This document shows positions 7,743 to 15,385 of a stretch of DNA of 64,000 nucleotides, one piece after another; the stretch's first letter is position 1, and every line of letters begins with the position of its first letter. A program made the translations under genes and the position numbers. The stretch spans positions 41,475 through 105,474 of the forward strand of contig JAZTYJ010000013.1 in the NCBI GenBank assembly GCA_045636865.1, read 5' to 3'. The notes beneath the pieces are model-generated. The model made no database searches, was not told the origin of the DNA, and saw only the letters and a list, made by a program, of their open reading frames with translations. This DNA is from SIG480 sp045636865. GTDB taxonomy: Bacteria; Bacillota; Clostridia; Oscillospirales; JAAYXM01.

Positions 7743-7768
7743 TTAAATATCCTCCTGTGAAATCATTT

Positions 7769-7798
7769 ATTGTAAAGTATTTTTACTTTGCATTACAA
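7769..7798 (-). promoter_or_regulatory. Possible promoter of the SDR gene
   Basis: Minus strand: TTGTAA (7798-7793), 18-nt spacer, TACAAT (7774-7769). It overlaps the stop codon of the upstream VIT gene. The -35 box is weak. Confidence 0.4.
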
Positions 7799-8674
7799 AT
7801 CTACGCCAAGAAACTTTTTTGCAAGCACACCTACGAAGAATGAGATAACCGCAACACTTACGCTTATAAGAGACATTTCAAGAAACTTCGGTTTGAATCT
7901 CTCACCCTGTGCAACGGAGATATAATAAGTAAATCCTGCGATGATGAGAATGACTATTGCAATCATCGTAAAGAGTGCCGTCAGATACTGTTCATTTCCA
8001 AATATCAGATACGGCAAGATAAGAAGCGCGACCGTTATGAGATATGCAATACCTGTATATGTACACGATTTAAAAGCATCGTTTCTTCCCTCACTTTTCG
8101 CGGCAAGAAATTCACTTGATGCCATAGAGAACGTCGCCGAAATGCCCATAATAAGTCCGGAAAGTGCAATAAGGCGCGTGTTCTGCATAGCAAATGTAAA
8201 ACCGGCAAGTGAACCCGTAAGCTCTACAAGCGCGTCATTCATACCGAGAACCATACTTCCTACATACTGCAAGCTCTCTTCATCAAGCATTTCAAGCAAA
8301 GCTGCCTCGTGTTCTTCTTCCTGCTTTCTTATTTCGATGCTCTCGGGAACTTCACCCGCAATAACAGCGTACTCGTTTTGTGCGTTTGTTTCGCCGTTTT
8401 CCATAAGCTTCACGGCAAAAGTAAAACCAAGGATACGCGCAATGAGGCTGTACTTAAAGACCTTTGCCTTTTGCGGCTTGAGCTCGACTCCCGTATAGCC
8501 TTTCCAGATTTCATAATGTGCTCTTTCTTCACCGGCAAGGCGCAAGAGTGTTTTTTTATTCTCATCTCCTTTTGCAAACCTCGCGATTCTTTCATAAATA
8601 ACACTTTCTGTCAGCTCATTCTGCTGCATTTTGCAAATAATCTGCTTAACTTCGGCAGTTAACTCTTTACCCAT
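7793..8674 (-). CDS. Ferritin-like domain / VIT1-CCC1 transporter fusion
   Basis: A 293-residue fusion. Residues 1-140 form a rubrerythrin-like four-helix iron domain with metal-ligand patterns GEERAH (E49, E50, H53) and EEEHEA. Residues 150-293 are a VIT1/CCC1 transporter with about five membrane helices, including GMNDALVELTGSLAGF and ATFSMASSEFLAAKSE. Such proteins (MbfA-like) are known to move iron or manganese across the membrane with the cytosolic ferritin-like domain sensing or supplying metal. The start at 8674 is used since AAAGGTGA lies 8 nt before it; the longer frame begins within the promoter. It has its own strong promoter. Confidence 0.9.
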   Translation of the reverse strand: MGKELTAEVKQIICKMQQNELTESVIYERIARFAKGDENKKTLLRLAGEERAHYEIWKGYTGVELKPQKAKVFKYSLIARILGFTFAVKLMENGETNAQNEYAVIAGEVPESIEIRKQEEEHEAALLEMLDEESLQYVGSMVLGMNDALVELTGSLAGFTFAMQNTRLIALSGLIMGISATFSMASSEFLAAKSEGRNDAFKSCTYTGIAYLITVALLILPYLIFGNEQYLTALFTMIAIVILIIAGFTYYISVAQGERFKPKFLEMSLISVSVAVISFFVGVLAKKFLGVDL

Positions 8675-8713
8675 TTTCACATCACCTTTGTATTTAAACA
8701 AGATTTTTATAGT

Positions 8714-8742
8714 ATTATAGCACAAAATGTTAAGATTTTCAA
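8714..8742 (-). promoter_or_regulatory. Promoter of the ferritin-like/VIT gene
   Basis: Minus strand: TTGAAA (8742-8737), 17-nt spacer, perfect TATAAT (8719-8714). Confidence 0.75.
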
Positions 8743-8770
8743 TTTTTTCTCATAACTTTTTCAGTAAAAA

Positions 8771-8802
8771 AACTCCCCGAAACAATGTGGTTTCGGGGAG
8801 TT
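8771..8802 (-). terminator. Intrinsic terminator after the DUF624-like gene
   Basis: A 13-bp stem AACTCCCCGAAAC / GTTTCGGGGAGTT with a six-base loop, followed on the minus strand by a T-tract. It ends the proC-spoIIM-xerD-DUF624 transcript before the VIT promoter. Confidence 0.9.
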
Positions 8803-8809
8803 GAAATTA

Positions 8810-9664
8810 TTATTCTGTCTCTTCTTTCTTTTGACCCGGTTTGAGCATATATTCGTCAATAACTGAATATGTACAGAAAATGACCGAATAGCGCATAAGA
8901 GAAAACATAAGCGAGCCTATGAGAATAATATCAATTTTGGGTGTTGAGATAAATCCAACAACAATAATGAAGCAAACAAGAAGAGCAAGTATATTTTTGA
9001 AAAATCCCAGAACGATAAATATTCCGCTGTTTTTGAAAATATCTTTTACGGTAAGTTCAAATGTTACTGCGATCGTATAGCTGTAAAACCTCAAAACTGC
9101 ATAAATTGCAGAAATGGCTATAGCCAAAATCTTAAGAACACGGTAAAAAATGAGTCCCCCGCCCCGCAAAACCGAAAGATCCGACGAAATATAAAAAGCA
9201 AAGCTTAAAACAACTAAAATGTCTATAAGTCCTAATGCAATCCCCTGCTTAAGATTACTTTTTGCGCGCGAGAAGAGATCACTAACCCAGATATGTCTTC
9301 CTGTCGCGATGTTTCTCATACAGAACGTAAGACCCGCGGTAAGCGGTCCGTATGCTATAAGTGATGCAACAAAAAGAAGCAAGGCAATAACCCACGAAAA
9401 AGATGATATAGCAGACGTGAGCCATACAAAAAGATGAACAAAGAAGAACGATTCAACAGCGGCGGCAGACAGACCTAAAATTCCGCAAACAAAAGTTGTG
9501 AGTCCGCAAAGAAGCGGCAGAATGCATGCAAAGTAGATAAGGTTTACAAGCACAACCTTCATAAAATTCGTGACAAGAATTTCGAAATACCTGACGATAG
9601 CTCTTTTTTCTCTTTTATCCGTTTCCGGAGTTACATCTTTTCTTTTTAAATTGAATAAAGACAT
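8810..9664 (-). CDS. DUF624 (YesL-like) membrane protein
   Basis: A 284-residue protein with about six hydrophobic segments and a short basic N-terminus (MSLFNLKRK). The pattern of an NLIYFACILPLLCGL first helix and an AYGPLTAGLTFCMRNIATGRHIWVSDLF loop matches DUF624/YesL proteins. Their function is unproven; many lie near sugar-uptake genes, which is not so here. The start at 9664 is preferred over 9676 because a GGTGA element precedes it at usable distance, whereas AAGGAA touches the earlier ATG. It is last in a run with xerD-like and spoIIM genes, 25 nt after the recombinase. Confidence 0.72.
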   Translation of the reverse strand: MSLFNLKRKDVTPETDKREKRAIVRYFEILVTNFMKVVLVNLIYFACILPLLCGLTTFVCGILGLSAAAVESFFFVHLFVWLTSAISSFSWVIALLLFVASLIAYGPLTAGLTFCMRNIATGRHIWVSDLFSRAKSNLKQGIALGLIDILVVLSFAFYISSDLSVLRGGGLIFYRVLKILAIAISAIYAVLRFYSYTIAVTFELTVKDIFKNSGIFIVLGFFKNILALLVCFIIVVGFISTPKIDIILIGSLMFSLMRYSVIFCTYSVIDEYMLKPGQKKEETE

Positions 9665-9689
9665 ATGTTTCACCATTTCCTTTGTAAAA

Positions 9690-10574
9690 TTAAGCTCTGG
9701 GATGGAACTTGATATAGTTTGCCTTGAGATTGTTTTTTATAAGACGTGCATACACCATCGTCGATGATATATCTGAATGTCCCATAATCTCTTTAACAAC
9801 TTCAATATCTGCACCGTTTTCGATAAGGTGCGCTGCAAATGAATGACGCAGAATATGAGGTGTTATATCTGTTGTTATCTTGGCTGTCTTCTGATAATAC
9901 TTAATAATTTTCCAAAAGCCCTGACGCGTCATTCTCCCTCCGTTCAAATTGACGAAGAGTGCCTTTTCTGCGTTATTTGACAAAAGCAACGGACGAGCAG
10001 AATTGATATAGTCCGAAACTGCGGATATGGCTGCAGGATACAAAGGAATCACTCGTTCAGATGCATCTTCGCCGCATCTGATAAATCCAAGCTCTGCATT
10101 GAAATCCTTGAGATCGAGAGAAATAAGCTCACTGACACGAATGCCTGTTGCATACAAAAGTTCAAGCATAGCTCGGTCTCTGAAGCCTTTTAAAGAATCA
10201 CACGTCGGTTGTTTTAAAAACAAATCAACTTCCTTGCTTGTAAGGATTCTCGGAAGAGGTGTTTTTTTCTTTTCTGATTTAATGCTTTTTGTAGGATTTT
10301 TCTTTATTAACTTTTTTGAGATAAGATATGTATAAAAAGCTCTTAACGATGCAATTGCACGCGTTATTGTCGCTGACGACTTACCTTCTCTTGATAAAAA
10401 ATCTACGTAGTTCTCTATATCCGATTCAGAGCATTTTGCAATATCTTTTATCCCGTTTGAGTAAGCAAACTCATTAAAACGTGTTACATCTCTCATATAA
10501 GATGCGACAGTATTTGCAGACGCACGTTTATTCTTTTGTAAATACAATTGAAAATCCTGAACGTAATTTGTCAT
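9690..10574 (-). CDS. XerD-like tyrosine recombinase lacking the active-site lysine
   Basis: A 294-residue integrase-family protein, colinear with XerD and ending in the XerD-like HPRA. The SAM-like core-binding domain covers 1-100, the catalytic domain 105-294. Catalytic residues seen: Arg146 (GIRVSEL), His240 and Arg243 (HILRHSF), His266 (GHSD) and Tyr275 (VYARL). The beta-hairpin lysine of XerD (first K in GKGNKER) is replaced: the aligned segment is GEDASER (168-174), with Glu169 at the Lys place. XerD family members resolve chromosome dimers with XerC at dif. Downstream of spoIIM, 12 nt away, an arrangement also found in other spore formers. Whether it is the housekeeping XerD is uncertain. 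Confidence 0.85.
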   Translation of the reverse strand: MTNYVQDFQLYLQKNKRASANTVASYMRDVTRFNEFAYSNGIKDIAKCSESDIENYVDFLSREGKSSATITRAIASLRAFYTYLISKKLIKKNPTKSIKSEKKKTPLPRILTSKEVDLFLKQPTCDSLKGFRDRAMLELLYATGIRVSELISLDLKDFNAELGFIRCGEDASERVIPLYPAAISAVSDYINSARPLLLSNNAEKALFVNLNGGRMTRQGFWKIIKYYQKTAKITTDITPHILRHSFAAHLIENGADIEVVKEIMGHSDISSTMVYARLIKNNLKANYIKFHPRA

Positions 10575-10586
10575 AAATCCTTCACC

Positions 10587-11219
10587 TTACTGAGAGAATA
10601 ATGTTTTCGAAACAATCAAAACAAGCTTTGGAGTAATTAAAAAATCAAGAATTGATGCTAAAAGTAAAAATACAATACAAACACCAACAAATAAGAGAAA
10701 TTCGCCGATTTTTGCATTTTTCAACGTGAATTTGTTTTTCTGCGGTAGTATTACAGAAGCCGACACTTTTGAAATCTCAAGCGACATTGCAGAAACAAGA
10801 AGCAATACCGGAATCTGCACAAATGTCTGTATACCAAACATCGACAACGCGCATAAGATACCGGATCTTCCGAAGGCAGCAATAAGCGACGATACAGATA
10901 CGGATATCATGAAACCTTTGAAAAAAACAACAAGTGGTATCAAAAAAACGCCAATCGCACAAAAAGCCGAGAAAACAAGTATCAGGGTGTATTTTGTGAG
11001 ATTAAAAAATGTTTTTAGAAAAGAATACTCCATGCCCTCATTTCCGACAAGCTCAACAAGATCCTTTCCGACGAAATCGTTTATAATTGAAGTATCACTA
11101 TTTTTAGCGAAAAAAATGCCGACAGCCAATCCTAAAATCAGAAAAAACGACATAATTGAGATGTTCGCTCCAATTCCCGTCAGATTCTTTTTTGATTTTT
11201 GTAAAACTTTTGTTTTCAC
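10587..11219 (-). CDS. spoIIM: Stage II sporulation protein M
   Basis: A 210-residue SpoIIM (DUF95) membrane protein with about five transmembrane helices. SpoIIM, with SpoIID and SpoIIP, drives peptidoglycan remodelling and membrane migration in engulfment. The first helix SIMSFFLILGLAVGIFFA and the central VVFFKGFMISVSVSSLIAAFG loop are characteristic. The start is GTG at 11219, about 11 nt after AAAGGA; an ATG upstream meets a stop at once. A sigma-E-like promoter precedes it. It follows proC by 71 nt and precedes the XerD-like gene. Confidence 0.9.
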   Translation of the reverse strand: MKTKVLQKSKKNLTGIGANISIMSFFLILGLAVGIFFAKNSDTSIINDFVGKDLVELVGNEGMEYSFLKTFFNLTKYTLILVFSAFCAIGVFLIPLVVFFKGFMISVSVSSLIAAFGRSGILCALSMFGIQTFVQIPVLLLVSAMSLEISKVSASVILPQKNKFTLKNAKIGEFLLFVGVCIVFLLLASILDFLITPKLVLIVSKTLFSQ

Positions 11220-11255
11220 AATTAATACATTCCTTTCTTTTTTCAGTCTTTATAA

Positions 11256-11284
11256 AAAATATGAAAAGAATGTATTTTATATGC
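11256..11284 (-). promoter_or_regulatory. Possible sigma-E promoter of spoIIM
   Basis: Minus strand: GCATATA (11284-11278), 14-nt spacer, CATATTTT (11263-11256). This resembles the Bacillus sigma-E consensus (KMATATT, 13-15 nt, CATACAHT), and spoIIM is sigma-E controlled in Bacillus. No sigma-A promoter is seen in this gap. Confidence 0.45.
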
Positions 11285-11290
11285 AATTAT

Positions 11291-12106
11291 TTATTTTGAA
11301 GATTTTCCGAGCTCGTACGCCCGATCTATACACCGCTTTGCGGCTTCGTTTATGAAATCCTCAAAACCAAAATCATCAAAAGCAGTAAGTGCCGCAACAG
11401 TAGTTCCTCCGGGAGATGAAACCTGTGCAACGAGCTCATCCATACTTTTTCCGCTTTCAAATGCATACTGAGCTGAACCGCGCATTGCAACTGCAGAAAG
11501 CTTCAGCGCTTTATCATACGGAATGCCATATGCACTCCCGACATCTGCCATAGCCTTAATCATTCTGAAAAAGAATGCGGGACTTGAGCTTGAAAGCGGA
11601 ATCGCTTCGTTTATCTTCTCTTCCGGCAAAACAGAAACTTCGCCTGCCGCTTCAAAAACAGACTTGACAAAATTAAAAAGCTCGCAGGATACAGAGTGGT
11701 TCTCTGCAATAACAGTCATTCCGTTGAGAGTGAGCATCGGAGTGTTTGGCAGCACTCTTATTACCGGAATATCGGATCCGATGATTTTTCTGATGTGCTC
11801 CGTTGAAACCCCGGCGGCAATTGAAACCACACATGCAGATTTGATATTTCCTTTTATCGACTCTAAAACCGAGTCCATAATCTGCGGCTTTACCGCAAGA
11901 AAAAGAATGCCGTCAGATTTAGCAAGCGCTTCAGCTGATTCTGCAAGTAAAACGGCTTTTTTTGAAAAAAAAGCCTTTCTATCATCACAAGGATCAAAAA
12001 CAGAAATCTTATCTGCAGGAAGAATTCCGGCATTTAAAACAGCTTCGATTATAGCTGATGCCATATTTCCTCCGCCTATAAATGAAATACCTTTTTCGTA
12101 AGACAT
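11291..12106 (-). CDS. proC: Pyrroline-5-carboxylate reductase
   Basis: A 271-residue enzyme making proline from 1-pyrroline-5-carboxylate with NAD(P)H. The Rossmann motif GGGNMA is at residues 11-16, VKPQ follows the second half of the cofactor domain, and RVLPNTP is present. The C-terminal dimerisation domain has SSSSPAFFF (usually SGSGPAY) and SSPGGTTVAAL. The start at 12106 follows TCGGAGG by 7 nt; the longer open frame reads through the upstream terminators. It leads the run proC-spoIIM-xerD-like-DUF624. Confidence 0.95.
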   Translation of the reverse strand: MSYEKGISFIGGGNMASAIIEAVLNAGILPADKISVFDPCDDRKAFFSKKAVLLAESAEALAKSDGILFLAVKPQIMDSVLESIKGNIKSACVVSIAAGVSTEHIRKIIGSDIPVIRVLPNTPMLTLNGMTVIAENHSVSCELFNFVKSVFEAAGEVSVLPEEKINEAIPLSSSSPAFFFRMIKAMADVGSAYGIPYDKALKLSAVAMRGSAQYAFESGKSMDELVAQVSSPGGTTVAALTAFDDFGFEDFINEAAKRCIDRAYELGKSSK

Positions 12107-12162
12107 TTCGAAACCTCCGAAATCAACTTTACATAAAACCGAATAAATATAATATACATTAA

Positions 12163-12210
12163 AACACCCGAAAAAGCAAGCAAAATAATGCGTTTGCGGG
12201 TGTTTTTGTA
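12163..12210 (-). terminator. Second hairpin terminator upstream of proC
   Basis: AAAACACCCG and CGGGTGTTTT flank about 28 nt and are followed on the minus strand by TTTTAAT. With the hairpin at 12270-12297 it separates the dap operon from proC. Confidence 0.55.
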
Positions 12211-12269
12211 AAAAATGACAAAAAATTATGTAAACGAAATTATGTAAACCCTGTAACTTTGTATATAAA

Positions 12270-12297
12270 AACGCGCACCCGTTGTGGATGCGCGTTA
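12270..12297 (-). terminator. Terminator of the asd-dapA-dapB operon
   Basis: Minus strand AACGCGCA / TGCGCGTT stem with an 11-nt loop and a following TTTTTATAT tract, about 95 nt past the dapB stop. Confidence 0.72.
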
Positions 12298-12390
12298 ATT
12301 GATACACTATATTTTGTTTTTCAAGACAAGAATAAATTTGTCAATATCAAAAATGAAAATATTTAAATTTTAGCAGATTACACAAGAAAA

Positions 12391-13161
12391 TCAAACATTG
12401 ACATAAGTGCTGATAAGGTCATCCATACTATACTTCCCTGCCGACTTCGCAGATGAAAGATATATCGCAGCCCTGAGAGCACCTGCCGCAAAAACCTCAC
12501 GGGACTGAGCACTGTGAGAAAGCTCTATGGTTTCATTCTCACCGGCAAAGATTACTTCATGTTCACCGACGATAGTTCCGCCACGGACAGAATGCATTCC
12601 AATTTCATTTTTTGCTCTCTCCCGTCTTGCAAGGTGCCTGTCATACACTCTTTCTGCTTTATAATCTAAAGCTGACTCAACCGATTCAGCAAGCATAATC
12701 GCAGTACCGCTCGGAGCATCAAGCTTTTTATTGTGATGACGTTCTATAATCTCCACATCAAAGCCTTCAGATAAAACACGTGCAGCGCGTTTTGCAAGCA
12801 TCATGAGAACATTGATACCGAGCGACATATTGCCCGATCTGAAAACAGGAATCACTTCAGAAGCAGATTCTATCATCGAGAGCTCATCTTCAGAATAGCC
12901 GGTTGTGCAAAGAACGACAGGCTTTTTGTTTTTCTTGCAGAAATCAAGCAAACCCGGAAGAGTTTTCGGATTTGAAAAGTCAATAACAACATCTACCTCT
13001 TCGGAAATACTTGAAAAATCGGCATAGACGGGATAATCATAGCGTTTTTCAGTAAAAACATCTACACCGACAGAAATTTCTGCGCTGTCATATTTCTTGC
13101 AGAGCTCCGTAACAGCTCTGCCCATACGTCCGTTACATCCGGAAAGCAAAATCTTAATCAT
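12391..13161 (-). CDS. dapB: 4-hydroxy-tetrahydrodipicolinate reductase
   Basis: A 256-residue enzyme of the diaminopimelate/lysine pathway that reduces the DapA product with NAD(P)H. GCNGRMG (8-14) is the cofactor loop, and the signature ERHHNKKLDAPSGTA (140-154) carries the catalytic His and Lys. It lies 18 nt after dapA. Diaminopimelate supplies cell-wall cross-links and, via dipicolinate, the spore core. Length is typical. Confidence 0.97.
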   Translation of the reverse strand: MIKILLSGCNGRMGRAVTELCKKYDSAEISVGVDVFTEKRYDYPVYADFSSISEEVDVVIDFSNPKTLPGLLDFCKKNKKPVVLCTTGYSEDELSMIESASEVIPVFRSGNMSLGINVLMMLAKRAARVLSEGFDVEIIERHHNKKLDAPSGTAIMLAESVESALDYKAERVYDRHLARRERAKNEIGMHSVRGGTIVGEHEVIFAGENETIELSHSAQSREVFAAGALRAAIYLSSAKSAGKYSMDDLISTYVNV

Positions 13162-13179
13162 TAGTAAAACACTTCCCCG

Positions 13180-14073
13180 TTAGCAGACTGTCTTAATCCC
13201 GATATTTTCAAGAGATTTTTTAAGACGCTCAAGATTTGCAGGAGCCATCTCACAAAGCGGCATACGAAGAAGACCATTGTCATATCCCATAAGCTTAAGT
13301 GCTGTTTTTACGGGGATCGGATTAACCTCACAGAAGAGTGAATCCGTGATGTCAAAGTATTCAAGCTGAAGCTTTGCTGCAGACTTAAAATCTCCCTCAA
13401 GACAAAACTTACACATCTTTGCAACCACATCAGGAACTATATTTGCAGTAACGGAAATTACACCAACTGCACCGAGTGACATAAGCGGAACGACCTGATC
13501 ATCATTACCTGACCAGATAAACATATTATCCCCGCACTTACTGAGAGTCTCTGCAACAAGTGAAAAATCTCCACTTGCTTCTTTTATGCCGTTTATGTTC
13601 TCATGCTTTGAAAGCTCTGCATATGTGTCAGCCTTGAAGGAAACGCCGGTTCTTGACGGAACACTATAAAGAATTATAGGCTTGCTGACACGGTCTGCAA
13701 CGTAAGTGTAATGCTTGATAAGTCCTGACTGCGTTGTTTTATTGTAGTAAGGTGTAACCATCAAGAGACCGTCAACACCGCAAGACTCGGCAAATTGAGA
13801 AAGCTCAAGAGCATATGACGTATCATTACTTCCAGTTCCTGCAATTACAGGAACACGTCCTGCAACCTTCTTTACGCTATACTCTATAACTTTGCAATGC
13901 TCTTCATGTGAAAGTGTAGCAGATTCACCGGTTGTACCACAAACGGTAATCGCGTTAATACCTTTTTCTATCTGAAAATCTATGAGCTTGCCAAATCTGT
14001 CAAAATCAATCCCGTCTTCGTTAAACGGCGTGATTATAGCAACGTTTGCACCGGTAAAAACAGGTGTTTTCAT
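13180..14073 (-). CDS. dapA: 4-hydroxy-tetrahydrodipicolinate synthase
   Basis: A 297-residue TIM-barrel aldolase that condenses pyruvate with aspartate semialdehyde. The Schiff-base lysine is Lys164 in GIKEASGD; Tyr136 in YSVPSRTG and the GTTGESATL loop (46-54) complete the active site. The start at 14073 follows AGAGGGAG; the longer frame would run into the asd end. It lies 29 nt after asd and before dapB. Confidence 0.97.
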   Translation of the reverse strand: MKTPVFTGANVAIITPFNEDGIDFDRFGKLIDFQIEKGINAITVCGTTGESATLSHEEHCKVIEYSVKKVAGRVPVIAGTGSNDTSYALELSQFAESCGVDGLLMVTPYYNKTTQSGLIKHYTYVADRVSKPIILYSVPSRTGVSFKADTYAELSKHENINGIKEASGDFSLVAETLSKCGDNMFIWSGNDDQVVPLMSLGAVGVISVTANIVPDVVAKMCKFCLEGDFKSAAKLQLEYFDITDSLFCEVNPIPVKTALKLMGYDNGLLRMPLCEMAPANLERLKKSLENIGIKTVC

Positions 14074-14102
14074 AATAAATCTCCCTCTCTGAAAAAGCTT
14101 GG

Positions 14103-15185
14103 TTAGTCCATATAACCTTCTGCGCAAAGCAATTCAGCAAGCAAAACAGCGCCGCCTGCCGCACCACGAAGGGTATTATGAGCAAGACAAATAAATTTAA
14201 CATCAAACTGTGTGTCTTCACGGAGACGACCGACAGAAACGCCCATTCCGTTTTCGAGCTCTCTTTCACTCTTTGTCTGCGGTCTGTCGTTTTCTTCAAA
14301 ATATGTCATGTACTGCTTCGGTGCGCTCGGAAGCTCAAGCTCCTGCGGGCGGCCCTTATACTCTCTTATAAGCTTGACAGCCTTTTCAAGATCGACCTTC
14401 TTTTTAAAAGAAGCAAATACAGCTGCCATATGTCCGTCCGTAACCGGAACACGGATACACTGTGCCGTAATTGACGGTTTCTTTGCAGGAACGATTTTGC
14501 CGTTCTTGAGAGCACCCCAGATTTTAAGCGGCTCACGTTCTGACTTTTCTTCCTCGCCACCGATATACGGAATAACGTTGTCAACCATTTCAGGCCAACG
14601 TTCAAATGTCTTTCCTGCTCCGGAAATTGCCTGGTACGTGCAAGCAAGCGCTTTCTTGAGACCAAACTCTTTTTCGAGAACATCAAGAACCGGAACGTAC
14701 CCCTGAATTGAGCAGTTTGACTTAACAGCAATGAAGCCGCGCTTTGTACCAAGACGGGTACGCTGTGATTTGATAACCTCGATGTGGTCGGGGTTAACTT
14801 CAGGAATAACCATAGGAACATCATCTGTCCAGCGGTGTGCACTGTTGTTTGAAACTACAGGACACTCTGCCTTTGCATAACGCTCTTCGAGTGCGCGGAT
14901 TTCGTCCTTAGGCATATCAACTGCACAGAAAACAAAATCAACCTCAGATGCAATCTTGTCAACATCAACATTTGCATCATAAACCGTCATAGCCTTAAGA
15001 TTTTCAGGAACAGGAGAAGTCATCGCCCATCTGTTGCCGAGAGCTTCTTCGTATGACTTTCCTGCAGAGCGTCCGCTTGCTGCAAGAGCCGTAACCTTAA
15101 ACCACGGGTGATTTGCAAGCAAAAGCGCAAAACGCTGTCCTACCATACCTGTGCATCCGATAATGCCTACCTTATACGTCTTCAT
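14103..15185 (-). CDS. asd: Aspartate-semialdehyde dehydrogenase
   Basis: A 360-residue enzyme that reduces aspartyl phosphate to the semialdehyde for lysine, threonine and methionine. GCTGMVGQRF (10-19) binds NADP, and Cys158 in SNCSIQG is the catalytic nucleophile. Its length and insertions match the archaeal/fungal-type ASADH rather than the enterobacterial one. First gene of asd-dapA-dapB, with a promoter that faces the queA promoter. No lysine riboswitch is visible in the short 5' region. Confidence 0.95.
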   Translation of the reverse strand: MKTYKVGIIGCTGMVGQRFALLLANHPWFKVTALAASGRSAGKSYEEALGNRWAMTSPVPENLKAMTVYDANVDVDKIASEVDFVFCAVDMPKDEIRALEERYAKAECPVVSNNSAHRWTDDVPMVIPEVNPDHIEVIKSQRTRLGTKRGFIAVKSNCSIQGYVPVLDVLEKEFGLKKALACTYQAISGAGKTFERWPEMVDNVIPYIGGEEEKSEREPLKIWGALKNGKIVPAKKPSITAQCIRVPVTDGHMAAVFASFKKKVDLEKAVKLIREYKGRPQELELPSAPKQYMTYFEENDRPQTKSERELENGMGVSVGRLREDTQFDVKFICLAHNTLRGAAGGAVLLAELLCAEGYMD

Positions 15186-15262
15186 AATAACCTCCGTACA
15201 TTACTAATCATTACATACTATGCAAAACTTTTATTCCGTTTACATTTTAAATGAAAATAGAG

Positions 15263-15291
15263 TTGAAAAAAGAGTTTCGATGTAATATAAT
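15263..15291 (+). promoter_or_regulatory. Promoter of queA-tgt
   Basis: TTGAAA (15263-15268), 17-nt spacer, TATAAT (15286-15291). The start site would be near 15298, giving an ~88-nt leader that contains an inverted repeat TGATATT..AATATCA (15298-15322). Confidence 0.72.
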
Positions 15292-15313
15292 TTATAGTGA
15301 TATTCATTAGTAA

Positions 15314-15343
15314 ATAATATCACAACAAACTATGTGATGTCAA
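15314..15343 (-). promoter_or_regulatory. Promoter of asd-dapA-dapB with inverted repeat in the spacer
   Basis: Minus strand: TTGACA (15343-15338), 18-nt spacer, TATTAT (15319-15314). An ATCACA..TGTGAT inverted repeat (15319-15338) fills the spacer and could be an operator. It points toward the queA promoter. Confidence 0.68.
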
Positions 15344-15385
15344 TAATTACAACGATAAAAAACGAAGAAAGCAAAGGATTTTTTA

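Noticed and set aside
11291..12307. Longer form of proC starting at 12307
   Set aside because: It would translate through two terminator hairpins; the ATG at 12106 has a strong ribosome-binding site and gives the family length.
15186..15385. Lysine riboswitch or T-box before asd
   Set aside because: The predicted 5' leader of asd is only ~120 nt and shows no T-box sequence or lysine aptamer helices.
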